64,000 nt of DNA from Pelagimonas sp050633425 (GCF_050633425.1 NZ_JBOEGM010000014.1:9945-73944); one strand, 5' to 3'; shown: positions 35,513-46,146, counted from the stretch's first letter. Notes: a model not told the origin generated them from the sequence alone. Translations and numbers: made by a program.

Positions 35513-36730
35513 TTACCCGGCCACCGCAGCCTGAAGGTCAAACACCGGTAACAAGACCGCCAGCACAACCACCAAAACCAAAGCGCCAACCACCATCATG
35601 AGCATGGGTTCGAGCAACGCCGCGATCCGTTTGCGTTCCGCTGATAATCGGTGTTCCGTTAAGGCGGCCGCCCGTCCTGTCATGGGGGCCAAGCGCACCG
35701 ATACTTCGCCCGCCGAAATCAGCTGGCGCGCGATGGGCGGCAAAAAGCTCAGTTCTTCGAGCGCAGAGGCAAGGCTTTGCCCTTGGCGAACAGCGGTTGA
35801 TACGGCTTGGCCTTCACCCTGAAATTGTGCCACCGTCAAAACGCTGGCGGCACTGTCAACGGCGCTGAGCACCGCATGCCGTGACCCCAAAACCAGGGCC
35901 AAAGTCCGCATGTATTGCACCGCTTGCGACATTCGAAACAACCGGCCAAGCAAAGGCAGTTTCAAAACAGTCCGGTCCCGCCAGTGGCGCAATGATGGCA
36001 CCCGAGGAACCGCAATGGCAAAGGCGGCCAGAGCCACAAGGGCCAAAGCAAGGCCCGCCCAGTTGTCCAATATCGCATCGGAAATCGCGATGACCACAAC
36101 CGTAATGGGGGGCAAATCGCGCCCTGTCATTTCAAACATCGCGACGATTTCCGGCGCGACATTGACCATCAAAATCCCGCAAACCAACAAAGACACCGCC
36201 GCCACAAAGGCCGGGTAAATGAGCGCGGTTGCGATTTGCGCTTTGCCTAGGTTCAGTTCTTCGAGATGATCGGCCAGTTCGGAAAACACATTTGCCAGCT
36301 CGCCAGCCTCTTCGCCCGCCCGCAATGTGGCGAAGTAATAGGGCGGAAACCCAGCGCCCGATTGCTCAAGGGCAAATGATAAGGATCCGCCATCAAGCAA
36401 ATCTGCCCGCGTGCGGGCGGCAACAATTTCGAGGGCAGGATGACCACCGGTGCGCACCGCTTCAAGCGCCGCATCCACGGGCAATTCCGCCCCAAGCATC
36501 ACGGCCATTTGTCGGGTAAACACCGCCTGCAAATCGGGCCCAAGGCGCCGGGTCCGCCCGCCCGACAACAGCTTGGACTTGGCCCCACCGGCCTGAGTTT
36601 CGACCAAATCGGAAACGAACAAATCCTGGCTCGCCAATTGGTCGGTCGCATGTGTTTGTGTTTCGGCGACAATTGTCCCGGTACGCTTGCGGCCTGAGCT
36701 GGTGTAAGCCGTGTAACTATAGGCCTTCAC
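35513..36730 (-). CDS. gspF: type II secretion system inner-membrane protein GspF
   Basis: A 405-residue protein with two T2SSF domains. The N-terminal motif YSYTAYTSSGRKRTGTI, LEQSGAGFPPYYFATLRAGEEAGEL near residue 125 and VSVRLAPMTGRAA with a C-terminal membrane helix (MLMMVVGALVLVVVLAVLLPVF) are typical. It starts with GTG overlapping the gspE stop by 4 nt. GspF is the platform protein around which GspE acts. Confidence 0.94.
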   Translation of the reverse strand: MKAYSYTAYTSSGRKRTGTIVAETQTHATDQLASQDLFVSDLVETQAGGAKSKLLSGGRTRRLGPDLQAVFTRQMAVMLGAELPVDAALEAVRTGGHPALEIVAARTRADLLDGGSLSFALEQSGAGFPPYYFATLRAGEEAGELANVFSELADHLEELNLGKAQIATALIYPAFVAAVSLLVCGILMVNVAPEIVAMFEMTGRDLPPITVVVIAISDAILDNWAGLALALVALAAFAIAVPRVPSLRHWRDRTVLKLPLLGRLFRMSQAVQYMRTLALVLGSRHAVLSAVDSAASVLTVAQFQGEGQAVSTAVRQGQSLASALEELSFLPPIARQLISAGEVSVRLAPMTGRAAALTEHRLSAERKRIAALLEPMLMMVVGALVLVVVLAVLLPVFDLQAAVAG

Positions 36731-38253
36731 GTGACATCCCCGACAATGCGCTGCGCTTCGGCCAAACTCACCCGACCTTGTGCAACCGCCTGCAGGCTTT
36801 GCCCGGTGAGCGTGTCGCGCTGCGACAATGCCACGGCCTTGATAGCGGATTCACTTTCGCCGCGATCAATCGCTTCTCGTAGGTTTTCGGTCACTTCGGT
36901 GATTTCAAAAATACCCATGCGCCCGGCATGCCCGGTCATGGAACAGGCGTCACAGCCTTTGGCGTGATAGAGTTGCGCAGGCGGGGCAACATCATGGCGG
37001 GCGAACAGGGCCTTGTCGTCGTTGCTGATAGGACCGGCGGTCCGACACTCGGGGCAGAGTTTGCGCAACAGACGTTGTGCGATCACGCCGCGCAGGGTCG
37101 CTGCAATCAAGAAGTTCTCAAGGCCAAGGTCGCGCAGACGCACAATCGCCCCGACCGAGCTGTTGGCGTGCAAGGATGAGAAAACCAAGTGACCGGTTAG
37201 CGCCGCCTGGGCCGCTGTGTTTGCCGTTTCGGAATCCCGGATTTCGCCGACCAGAATCACGTCAGGGTCTTGACGCAGGGTCGCCCGCAATCCGGCAGCA
37301 AAAGTCATGCCAATGTCCGAATTGATTTGGGATTGCGACACCCCTGGCAAGTCATATTCGATCGGATCTTCGACAGTGACAATGTTGCGCGTAGCGCGAT
37401 CCGCGAGTTGCAACAAGGAATAGAGCGTTGTGGTTTTGCCTGCACCGGTGGGGCCAGTCGCCAATATGACGCCGTTGGGAAAGGCCGCCAACCGACGCAA
37501 CAGCGTTTCTTGGTTTTCTGACAGGCCCAAATCAACCAAGGGCATCAAGCCGGTCGAACGGTCCAGAATACGCAAAACAATCCGTTCGCCATAATGGCCG
37601 GGCAGGGAGCTGACGCGGGTATCAATCACCCGTCCCCCCAAGGACAGCGGAATCCGCCCATCTTGGGGAAGCCGGGTTTCGGCGATGTCCAAGCCCGCCA
37701 TAACTTTGAGCCGCGAAACAATGCGTTTGACCGGAACATCGGGCCGGTCGAGCACTTGTTGTAACACGCCATCAATCCGCATCCGAACCTGCAACCCGCC
37801 TTCGTGGGGTTCGATATGTAAATCCGACGCGTTGTCTTGGACAGCGCGGCGCAGCAGTTGATTGACCAATTGGATCACCGGCGCATCGCCCGGTTCATCC
37901 AACAGATCACGTTGACGGCGGGCGAACTCTGCTTCTTCCAGGTTAAAGCTGATGTCATCACCCGTGCCATCGCCCCCGGCTTCACCACCGCGATAAGCGT
38001 CAGACAGCGCGGCGTCAAAGCCGATCTGATCGGCTTCGATCACGTCAAACTCGGCCGCGCCCAGACGGCGCTGAACCTCGCGCAGGCCCAAATGAGTCAC
38101 CTTTGGCCCAAGGACAACACCTTGGTCTGTCAAAACAATTTGCTGATCTTGCGCAAAGGCAAATGGCAAACGCTCGGTCAACGGCGGCTTAGTACCCGTC
38201 GAACTTGAGCCGGGTTGGGAGAGGGGGGAAGTTTCGGCGTTGGGCAACGTCAT
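36727..38253 (-). CDS. gspE: type II secretion ATPase GspE
   Basis: A 508-residue traffic ATPase. It has an N-terminal GspE domain, Walker A (ATGPTGAGKTTTLYSLLQ) near residue 265, the Asp box (RNIVTVEDPIEYDL), Walker B (DPDVILVGEIRDSETA), the His box and a tetracysteine zinc site (LCPEC and CDACSM). The ATG overlaps the gspD end by 65 nt; an internal TTG near codon 26 would shorten this, but no strong ribosome-binding site distinguishes them. It powers pseudopilus assembly from the cytoplasm. Confidence 0.94.
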   Translation of the reverse strand: MTLPNAETSPLSQPGSSSTGTKPPLTERLPFAFAQDQQIVLTDQGVVLGPKVTHLGLREVQRRLGAAEFDVIEADQIGFDAALSDAYRGGEAGGDGTGDDISFNLEEAEFARRQRDLLDEPGDAPVIQLVNQLLRRAVQDNASDLHIEPHEGGLQVRMRIDGVLQQVLDRPDVPVKRIVSRLKVMAGLDIAETRLPQDGRIPLSLGGRVIDTRVSSLPGHYGERIVLRILDRSTGLMPLVDLGLSENQETLLRRLAAFPNGVILATGPTGAGKTTTLYSLLQLADRATRNIVTVEDPIEYDLPGVSQSQINSDIGMTFAAGLRATLRQDPDVILVGEIRDSETANTAAQAALTGHLVFSSLHANSSVGAIVRLRDLGLENFLIAATLRGVIAQRLLRKLCPECRTAGPISNDDKALFARHDVAPPAQLYHAKGCDACSMTGHAGRMGIFEITEVTENLREAIDRGESESAIKAVALSQRDTLTGQSLQAVAQGRVSLAEAQRIVGDVT

Positions 38254-40186
38254 CTATAAACCCGGCATCAAAAGGTTGGTCCAGATCGGCACCGTTGAAG
38301 GGCATCGCGCCGACTTGGCTTTTGGGATATCTTCCATCATCCAGCGGCGCGATGGAAGCACTGACTGCTTGCGCCTTGCCAGCTACACGACGTGTGATGC
38401 GCCGCGCTTCTGCATCATTGGCGACCACCTGCGGACGAATAAGGACAAGCAAAACCCGTTGCGATTTGTTGGCGTTCTTGCCTTTGAACAGCCCACCGAG
38501 AACGGGCAAGTTGGACAGGCCCGGCACCCGCTGAGACACCGACCCGTTGCCGTTTTCCAACAGGCCACCCAACATAATCACCGCGCCGTCACGCACCAGC
38601 GCGGTTGTCGACAGAGACCGGCGTGTGGTGATTTCACCACCGGCCGAGGCGTTGGAATCCGTTAGGTTTGACACCTCTTGTTTGATCACCAAGCGCACTG
38701 TCCGATCAGCGTTTATTTGTGGGGTCACGTTCAAGGTCAGGCCGACATCTTGGCGTTCGATGGTTTGGAACGGGTTCTCAACCGCGCTCTCACCCACCGT
38801 GGCGAAACTGCCGGTCACAAAGGGAACGTTTTGCGCAACGACAATTTCGGCTTCTTGGTTGTTGAGCGTCAGGATGGACGGGGTCGACAACAGCCGGGTC
38901 GAATTGACCGAGGCGATGGCCGTAAGGAGACCAACAAAACCGTCTTTTCCCGACCGTTTACTGGCCCCTAGAATGCCCCCATTGCCCGGATCAGCGGTTT
39001 GCCCATTGGTAACCGACGAGACCAGGTTGATAAGGCTGGTTCGCCCCGGCAATGCAAACTGTGACCCACCGATCAGCGCATCGTTTAGAACCGCGCCAAA
39101 TTGGACGCTCAGATCTGACAGGCCTTCGACCGACATTTCAAAGATCACCGCCTCGACCAAGACTTGCTTGGGACGCTGATCCAGATAGCGGACCATTTCG
39201 GCAATTTCCCCAATTCGTTCCTGCGGGGCAGAAATCAGCAATGAGTTCGTCTGCAGCTCAGGCACAATCCGAATGGGGGCACGTACTCCGGTGGGGTCTT
39301 CGGTGTTCAGGGTGCGCATCACCACTTCGGCGATTGAGGCAGCATCAGCGTAATTGAGCGAAATCGCGCGCGACATAACGGTATCGCGCTGGGTGTCCAA
39401 TTCTGCGACCAAGACCCGAACCCGGTGGCGGATCGCTTCGGACCCAGAAATCAACAAAGCGTTTGAGCGACGATCTACGCTGACATTCGATCCGTCTTCC
39501 AAAATCCCCATGGTTTGCACAACCTGCATCACATCGGCAGCGTTGGCATTGCGCAGTCGCAAAATTTCAACGGGGGCGGATTTGCCGGGTTTGTCCAGCT
39601 GATCAATCAGTTTGGAAATTCGGGCGATGTTGGCACCGCGATCCGACAAAATCAGCCGATCCGTTCCCGGAACAGCGCTAATGATGGCTTCAGACGGCAG
39701 CAAAGGCCGAACCACTTCAATCACCTCTTGCGGCGAGATTTCATGAACGCGGATAACGCGGGTCTCAAAGCCACCGGGCAATGGGCTTACCCCAGAGGCC
39801 AATTCACGCGCAGCGTTTAATGGCACAATCCGATCCGCACCGGCACCTTCGACAATGGTCAGACGGTTCAGCTCCAGAACGGATAGAAAAACCTGATACA
39901 GGTCTTCATTCGACATTTGGTCAGGCGAAAGAACCGTCACTGTCCCACGCACGCCGGGATCAAGCACAAAGCTCCGACCGGTCGCCTCTGCAACGATTTC
40001 GACAAAGTTCCGCAAATCCGCGTCGCGCAAATTCAGAGTGACCTGCGCCGAAGCAGCCATCGGAAGACCGGTACCAAGGGCGAGCAAAAGCGCCCCAAAT
40101 ATGTACCCGCGAACGGTCTGAAACAGACGAAGGAGACTCGTTAAGAAACTGACCCAAGCCAGGTTGTGCATTGCTTGCTGCCTCAT
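38189..40186 (-). CDS. gspD: type II secretion secretin GspD
   Basis: A 665-residue outer-membrane secretin. The signal sequence ends near residue 47 (LPMAASAQ). N0 (VTLNLRDADLRNFVEIVAEATG) and the repeated N1-N3 domains follow (ETRVIRVHEISPQEVIEVVRPLLP, EILRLRNANAADVMQVVQ, SRAISLNYADAASIAEVV). The secretin core then carries VPFVTGSF, the QTIERQDVGLTLNVTPQIN motif and VPGLSNLPVLGGLFKG. No clear S-domain for a GspS pilotin is recognised in the C-terminus. It leads the D-E-F operon. Confidence 0.94.
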   Translation of the reverse strand: MRQQAMHNLAWVSFLTSLLRLFQTVRGYIFGALLLALGTGLPMAASAQVTLNLRDADLRNFVEIVAEATGRSFVLDPGVRGTVTVLSPDQMSNEDLYQVFLSVLELNRLTIVEGAGADRIVPLNAARELASGVSPLPGGFETRVIRVHEISPQEVIEVVRPLLPSEAIISAVPGTDRLILSDRGANIARISKLIDQLDKPGKSAPVEILRLRNANAADVMQVVQTMGILEDGSNVSVDRRSNALLISGSEAIRHRVRVLVAELDTQRDTVMSRAISLNYADAASIAEVVMRTLNTEDPTGVRAPIRIVPELQTNSLLISAPQERIGEIAEMVRYLDQRPKQVLVEAVIFEMSVEGLSDLSVQFGAVLNDALIGGSQFALPGRTSLINLVSSVTNGQTADPGNGGILGASKRSGKDGFVGLLTAIASVNSTRLLSTPSILTLNNQEAEIVVAQNVPFVTGSFATVGESAVENPFQTIERQDVGLTLNVTPQINADRTVRLVIKQEVSNLTDSNASAGGEITTRRSLSTTALVRDGAVIMLGGLLENGNGSVSQRVPGLSNLPVLGGLFKGKNANKSQRVLLVLIRPQVVANDAEARRITRRVAGKAQAVSASIAPLDDGRYPKSQVGAMPFNGADLDQPFDAGFIDDVAQRRNFPPLPTRLKFDGY

Positions 40187-40387
40187 GCTCTGCTCATATC
40201 ATTGGGCGTTTTTCGCCCTTGCCGCTATTTTTTCAAAAGCATAGTTTAAAACGTGACGAAATACACGAACTTTTGAGCGGAATGTCGTGGCCTACGACCG
40301 GTCACAATTAGAAGATGAGAGGCTGCGCGTTGATACACTTAGGGCGCGCACCCAGATGGGTGTCGGCACAGCACTCTGTCTCGAAAC

Positions 40388-43300
40388 CTAGTAATCCTTC
40401 TCGAAAAACAGGCCAATCCCCGTGTCGCCATCACTGTCCAAACGCCCGCGCAACTTAAGGCTTGGGGTGATATCTAGGTTTAGATTGATCTGGCTTTCGC
40501 CGCTCTTGATCGTGACATCGGTGTAGATGTTGTCGGACACATATTTGCCGATTTTAGCCTGAGCCTGACCGTTTTCATCTGCGCCAACGTCAAGATTGTC
40601 GAGGCCAAGCCCCTGACGAAATTTATCCGCGATCCCAAGCCCCCCACGCCCGGTGAGTGTCCGAATGGCGGCCGCCAATTGCACCGCCTGAATGGCCGAG
40701 ATTGATGTCGCGTCTTTGCCAAACAGGAAATAGCTCAGCGCTTCGTCCTGGGGCAATTCGGGGGTCGATGTCACAGTGAGCTCGGGCGCTGAGGCAAAGC
40801 CAAACAGCCGGAGCGAAACGGTAACGTCTTCGACTTCGGAGGTGGCCGAGAAATCAATCACCGGGTCGAAACTTCCGCGCAGATAGGCCGAACCTTGGGT
40901 CAGTTCGAGACGACGCCCAAGGAGGTCGAGCCGCCCTCGGATCAGCTCAAAACCACCAATAGGAATGATGTCATTGCTGGTGCCGGTAAGCTGGAGAGAG
41001 CCCCCCAACTCCGCATCAAGACCACGCCCCCGAATGAAGAGTTTGTCAGGCGCATTGATGGTCAGATCAAGCGGGTAGGCCGCCGCTGAGTTCGCGTTGC
41101 TGTCAGGCTCCTCCTCCAACCCGGCAAAGCGCAAGGTGCGCTTGACTTCGGCATTGGGGTTGAGATGGCGTAACCCTTCGAGCGCGGAATAAGACGGATT
41201 GAATTGCGGCAGACGCAGCTCAGCAGATGTCAGGGTGATCACACCGCCGATCCCCGCGCCGCCGTCGAGCGGACCCTTGATAGAGAGATCACCGCCAAGG
41301 GAAATCTCGTACAGGCTCGCGTCCCGCAGGGTGACTTTTTTGAGTGCCGCGTTCAAATCGGCAACAAAAGGCGGTTCGAGTGAGACCGGCCCGGTAAAGC
41401 GCACCCGCCCCCCCGACGAAATTTTGCCCTCAAGATCAAGGTTGGCCCGGCTGGCCGACAGGGTGATCGGGCCGGAGATTTTCTCGACCGCGATGCCAAG
41501 AGAGGGGGTGGTAAAACGACCCTCGCTCAGCGTGACCTGGCCGGTGACCGAGCTTAGGGCAGGTGGGCCGTTAATGGCGAGGTCGAACTGCGCCTGACCC
41601 GAAAGCGCCTGCCCAGACAGATAGCGATTGGCAACGGCCAAAGGGGTGACGCCTGTAACGCTTAGATCAAGCCGGGATGCGTCGGTTGCAACACGCCCCC
41701 GAGTCGCAAGGGTAATGCCGCCCGGCCCGGTTCCTGACGCATCAATTTGCCAAGTCTCCCCCTGTTTTGAGGCGGTGCCTGAGACCTGCGCCACGCCGGG
41801 AAACTCCGGTACGATCCGGGCCAGATCGGGCAATGTGATTTGATAGCGCAAAGTGCCACTGGATCGGTCAAACCGACCGGATAGATCCGCATCAAGACCG
41901 GACGCGGAGAGATCAAGCTGGCGGATGTCCACGGTGTCACCGGCGCGGGTCGCCGAAAGCGCATATCGCGACACACCCCGCAACAGCGTTTCGGCGGTGG
42001 CATTCCCAAAGCGCGGGTTGGACAGGGTGCCATCTGCGGTCAGATCAAAGGACAGATCCTGAAGGTTGGCACGCCCCTTGGCTCTGACTGTTGCGGCCCC
42101 GGCCAGCGATTGACCGGCAAGCCGGGAAAACGCTGCCAACTGGCCAATTTCGGCCACCACATCACCCGAAGCCGCCCATTGCGACGCGGCGATTTCATCA
42201 ATGCGGCCGGTGAACGTGGCGGAACTCGCCCCTGGCAGGGTCGACTTGAGTGTCAAAAGCCAATCAGAACCCTGCTGCTGGGTTTCGGCGATCAGAGTGG
42301 CGGGGCCGGAGAGATCAGGCAGTGACTTGCCGATGTCGCGCAGGCGGGCATTGAGCGTTGCGGTGCTGGTGCCATCAGTGAGGGTGCCGGTCAGGGACAG
42401 GCTCGCTTCGTCTGTGTCGATCAAAGCCGGAGAGACACGCAGGCCGGCGGTGTCGCGGGTGACGTTTAGCGACAGCTCTCCCTTGCCAAGAATGAGCGGA
42501 TCGAACTGGGTGAGGCCGGTTTGCAGGTCACCTGTGTCGCCAAGAAAGCGCAATTCAAAGGCACCGGTCAAAGGGGCGACGTCGCCAGAGATACGCAGCC
42601 CCGCGGCCCCGCTGAGTTTCAAGCCTGCCAGATCGGCAAAGCGCGACAGGTCAGTGGCGGTTAGGGTGATGTCGGGGGTCAGGCTCAGATCGTCAAGCTG
42701 TGTCAGATCGGAGACAGAGAGCGCGCCGCTCAGACCGTAATCCGCGCCAGACAGGTTGAGGTCGCGCAGATGCAAGGGCGCACCGGTGGCCCAATCAAAC
42801 CGCAACCCGCCCGTGAGGTCGGAGCCGATGGCACGGGCAATCGGGACGTTATCAGGCAGGAGCGAGGCGGCGTCAAAGGTCAGCGCACCCGTCACACGAG
42901 AGGCGTCAGGATCAATCTCACCGCGACCATCAAAGCCAATCGACCCTGCGGTGAGCCCATCTTGGACCAAACCCATCAATCGGCCCGACAATTGCCATTG
43001 CGACCCGGCATCGGCATCAAAATCGCCGGACAGAACGGCGGCGCGAATGGCGGTGCGCGGGCCGGGCAGAGGCAGAACCACGCGCTCACCCGAAGGCGGC
43101 GTAATGGTCCCCTCAAGTGACAGGCGTTGCGGCCAACCATCCGGCCCCAATGTGCCAGAGCCGCGCAGGTTTAGGGCGGCTGCGGAAAGATACAGTTCGG
43201 ATAAGGAAAGCGCGCCGTTCGGGTCACGATGGCCCTGGGCGCGAAGCTGTACCGCGTCGCCCAGAAAATCCGCGAAATCCGGGACAAAAACGGGGGCAAT

Positions 43301-44128
43301 ATCGCCCCTAAGTTTGGCCGCAAAACGCGACGTGCCGTCGGGCTCGGTGATAAGCGCGACATCACCAGAGAGCCGTTCTTGGCCATCGGTGGCCAGGTTG
43401 ATATCGGCCTTGAAGTCACTGATCGGATCTCGGCCCTGGGCGGTCAGCCGAACCGATGGCTTGCCTGGAAGCGAGAGCAGATTGGCGGCAATCCCATCTG
43501 CAGGTTCATCAAGTTCGATATTTAGATCAAGAATTTGGTCCGAGTTTCCAAAACCGCCGCTAATTTTGAACACACCGTTTTGATCAAGACGTTGAAGCCC
43601 GAGTTCAACCGTACCAGCACCATCAACAAGCTCGGCCGACCCTGCAAACTGAACGCGGGCGGCTTGGCCAAACAGCGTTTCGCCCAGAACCGCTTCGGCG
43701 ATTTGCATTTTGGCGATGCGGACAGAGACAGGCAGCTGGGGCAGCGAAAACGGCGTAGACGCGGCAGGGGTGGCCAAGGTCTCGGATGTGCCAGAGGATT
43801 TTGGCGCACGCGGCAGGTCAATTTTGCCGATGGTGATTTCGTCGATTTCAATCTCGCCGGACAAAAGTGCCCCCCGCCGCCAGACCAACGCAACATCGGT
43901 GGCTGTGAACCAAATGCCATCGGGATCTGTAATGGTGATGCGCTCCATTGTGGCGCGGCTCGACAGGGCTCCGGCGAACCCTGTCAGGGTCACCGTGCGG
44001 CCAGGGGCCGAAAGGGCATCTTCAAGAAGACCTTGGATGTAACCCCGATCACTATCCTCTGCGGCGGCACCAAAGGGGAGCCACAGGGCGCAGAACAGGG
44101 ACAGACAGAGGACAATCAGGCGCTGCAT
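40388..44128 (-). CDS. tamB: translocation and assembly module protein TamB
   Basis: A 1246-residue protein of the AsmA/TamB superfamily. A signal-anchor lies at the N-terminus (LIVLCLSLFCALWLPFGAAA). A very long beta-rich body with repeated amphipathic strands forms a lipid-conducting groove. The C-terminal DUF490/TamB domain is recognised by GFELIRGRLDLLGRRLELTQG, YLRGSFDPVIDFSAT and the terminus GIGLFFEKDY. TamB spans the periplasm and works with TamA in outer-membrane assembly or phospholipid transport. Its ATG overlaps the tamA stop by one base. Confidence 0.93.
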   Translation of the reverse strand: MQRLIVLCLSLFCALWLPFGAAAEDSDRGYIQGLLEDALSAPGRTVTLTGFAGALSSRATMERITITDPDGIWFTATDVALVWRRGALLSGEIEIDEITIGKIDLPRAPKSSGTSETLATPAASTPFSLPQLPVSVRIAKMQIAEAVLGETLFGQAARVQFAGSAELVDGAGTVELGLQRLDQNGVFKISGGFGNSDQILDLNIELDEPADGIAANLLSLPGKPSVRLTAQGRDPISDFKADINLATDGQERLSGDVALITEPDGTSRFAAKLRGDIAPVFVPDFADFLGDAVQLRAQGHRDPNGALSLSELYLSAAALNLRGSGTLGPDGWPQRLSLEGTITPPSGERVVLPLPGPRTAIRAAVLSGDFDADAGSQWQLSGRLMGLVQDGLTAGSIGFDGRGEIDPDASRVTGALTFDAASLLPDNVPIARAIGSDLTGGLRFDWATGAPLHLRDLNLSGADYGLSGALSVSDLTQLDDLSLTPDITLTATDLSRFADLAGLKLSGAAGLRISGDVAPLTGAFELRFLGDTGDLQTGLTQFDPLILGKGELSLNVTRDTAGLRVSPALIDTDEASLSLTGTLTDGTSTATLNARLRDIGKSLPDLSGPATLIAETQQQGSDWLLTLKSTLPGASSATFTGRIDEIAASQWAASGDVVAEIGQLAAFSRLAGQSLAGAATVRAKGRANLQDLSFDLTADGTLSNPRFGNATAETLLRGVSRYALSATRAGDTVDIRQLDLSASGLDADLSGRFDRSSGTLRYQITLPDLARIVPEFPGVAQVSGTASKQGETWQIDASGTGPGGITLATRGRVATDASRLDLSVTGVTPLAVANRYLSGQALSGQAQFDLAINGPPALSSVTGQVTLSEGRFTTPSLGIAVEKISGPITLSASRANLDLEGKISSGGRVRFTGPVSLEPPFVADLNAALKKVTLRDASLYEISLGGDLSIKGPLDGGAGIGGVITLTSAELRLPQFNPSYSALEGLRHLNPNAEVKRTLRFAGLEEEPDSNANSAAAYPLDLTINAPDKLFIRGRGLDAELGGSLQLTGTSNDIIPIGGFELIRGRLDLLGRRLELTQGSAYLRGSFDPVIDFSATSEVEDVTVSLRLFGFASAPELTVTSTPELPQDEALSYFLFGKDATSISAIQAVQLAAAIRTLTGRGGLGIADKFRQGLGLDNLDVGADENGQAQAKIGKYVSDNIYTDVTIKSGESQINLNLDITPSLKLRGRLDSDGDTGIGLFFEKDY

Positions 44129-45954
44129 CAGAAGGCTTGCCCAATGCCAATATAAAGCTGTACGCCATAGTCAGTGTCACCGGCCAGCGGCCCAGCCACG
44201 TCAACACGAACGGGGCCGACAGGGGTCTTGTAGCGCAGGCCAAGCCCGCCGCCCGCATGCCACTCACCGTCGTCAAACCCATCAGCACCGATAAAACCGG
44301 CATCGGCAAAGCCAACAACCCCGATGGTATCCGTCACGGCATATCGCAGCTCGGCAGACATCGCTGCAAGCGCCTTGCCCCCCAGATCAAGGCCGCCATG
44401 GCTGGCCCCGAGTGATTGATAGGGTTGACCACGCACCGTCCCGCTGCCGCCAGAATAAAACAGGAAACCGGGCGGCGCATCGACCGCGTCGGGGCCGGTC
44501 ACTGACCCAAGTTGCAAGCGACCCGCAAAGACCGCGCCGCTGTCGCCGAGGCTTTGATAGCCGCGCCCGTCAAAGGTAAATCGGCCCCCGGCCTGAGAGT
44601 TGCGCGTGTCATAAAAGGGGGTCAGTTCAGTGTGGAGGTAATAGCCCGATGTGGTGTCGAGCTTGTCGTCGCGCCGGTCATAGGTCAACGATGCGGGCAG
44701 GCTCAGGATCAACAATTCGCGGGTGGTTTCAGGATCGGAAAAACGATTCGTGACCTTCGAATAACTGACACCAAACCCAAGCTGACCTGACAGGTGTTCG
44801 TTGAATTCACGCGAGGCACCCAAGGTTAAACTGACCTGACGATCAAGGTAATCGGGCTCGTCTTCATGGCTGAGTTCAGCCTCAAGAAAAAACTGGGTGT
44901 CGGGGCCATAAACAGCCGGTTTTTCAAGGCGGAATGACAGGTTGTAATCAATGCCCAAAGTATCGGTGCCGATCTGGGCGATTTCACCTTCGACGCGCAG
45001 GCGTTCGGCACCGCCAAAGATATTGCGATGCAGCCAAAAGGCCGACAGTGTCATTCCTTCCAGGGTTGAAACCTCGACCCCGCCGCCAAAACGACGCGGT
45101 TTGCGATCAATCACAGCGATGGACAGATCGAGGCTTCCGTCTGGATTGGCAGTGTCGGCTTCGGTCACCTGGACAGATTGAAACGTTCCGGTTTGACGCA
45201 AGCGCGAGGCGGCTTTTTCCACATCATCAGGGTGAAAGCGATCCCCTCTTGGAATGCCTGCGATTTGGCGAATGCGGGCGGGTTTGACGGCGCTGTCACC
45301 GGTTACGATAACGTCGCCAAAGCGCAGACGCGGACCGGGGGTGACCTGAATCCCGACATTGAGCGTGGCGGCGATATGATCGGCACTAATGTCTTGGCCA
45401 CTGATATCGGCCTTGGCATAGCCCGCATCGCGCCAATCGGTGATCGCACCGGTGGCAGCATCACGCACAACGGTGGCCAAGGCCGGCTGGCCGGGCGCAA
45501 AGGTTTCGGGCGGTGTTGAATTGGCGGCCAGCGGGGCGATCTTGGCGGCCCCAAATGTGAAACGCGGCCCCGGTTCCACCAAAATACGCAGATCCTTGGC
45601 GCGAGTCGGGAGATGAAACGGATCGATATTGGCGGCTTCTTGGCCATCCAGCGTGATGCGCACAACGGCCGAATAATATCCTTGGGCGTAAAGCGCCTCG
45701 ACGATATTGGCGTAATCGGCCTGCGCGGCGGTCACAACATCACGAATGGTGACGTCGGGTTGATCGACAAGCGGCAGCGAAATGGAAGCGTTCCTGAGGC
45801 TATCGCGGAGTGGATCATTGTCCGTGTTGAGCAGGCTGACTTTGGCTTGCTCCAAGGCAAGCGACGGCAATGGGGCCAAAAGCGGGCCGACCAAAGCCAG
45901 TCCGCAAAGCACCAATCGAACACCATACCCGCCAAGCGACATGATTTGCCCCAC
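44128..45954 (-). CDS. tamA: translocation and assembly module protein TamA (Omp85 family)
   Basis: A 608-residue Omp85 protein. After the signal peptide (ending near PLPSLA) come POTRA domains (SISLPLVDQPDVTIRDVVTAAQADYANI, FGDVIVTGDSAVKPARIRQIAGIPRGDRF) and a C-terminal 16-stranded barrel with the VRGQ/Y motif (GSGTVRGQPYQSLG) and a terminal Phe (YIGIGQAF). It inserts or helps insert beta-barrels such as autotransporters. The giant barrel-bearing adhesin in this window is a natural client (inference). It is co-transcribed with tamB. Confidence 0.93.
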   Translation of the reverse strand: MGQIMSLGGYGVRLVLCGLALVGPLLAPLPSLALEQAKVSLLNTDNDPLRDSLRNASISLPLVDQPDVTIRDVVTAAQADYANIVEALYAQGYYSAVVRITLDGQEAANIDPFHLPTRAKDLRILVEPGPRFTFGAAKIAPLAANSTPPETFAPGQPALATVVRDAATGAITDWRDAGYAKADISGQDISADHIAATLNVGIQVTPGPRLRFGDVIVTGDSAVKPARIRQIAGIPRGDRFHPDDVEKAASRLRQTGTFQSVQVTEADTANPDGSLDLSIAVIDRKPRRFGGGVEVSTLEGMTLSAFWLHRNIFGGAERLRVEGEIAQIGTDTLGIDYNLSFRLEKPAVYGPDTQFFLEAELSHEDEPDYLDRQVSLTLGASREFNEHLSGQLGFGVSYSKVTNRFSDPETTRELLILSLPASLTYDRRDDKLDTTSGYYLHTELTPFYDTRNSQAGGRFTFDGRGYQSLGDSGAVFAGRLQLGSVTGPDAVDAPPGFLFYSGGSGTVRGQPYQSLGASHGGLDLGGKALAAMSAELRYAVTDTIGVVGFADAGFIGADGFDDGEWHAGGGLGLRYKTPVGPVRVDVAGPLAGDTDYGVQLYIGIGQAF

Positions 45955-46146
45955 CCTTTTGCGCTTAACCTATGCCAGAGAGGCGCCTTGGGCCATGGCA
46001 AAATGTGACGTGGGCGGCAATTTGCAAAGACGACGGCTCGGTCAGTTCGCAACGCGTTGTTTGCAAAGGCTGGCTTCGCTGTGGCAGGGTTACGTGATCG
46101 GAAACTTGGCGTCACCAAGCGCCACAAAACAGTGGGTAACGCGTAG

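Noticed and set aside
40204..40218. GGGCG-TTTTT-CGCCC hairpin upstream of gspD
   Set aside because: A 5-bp stem with no T-run on the transcribed strand; too short to call a terminator or riboswitch.
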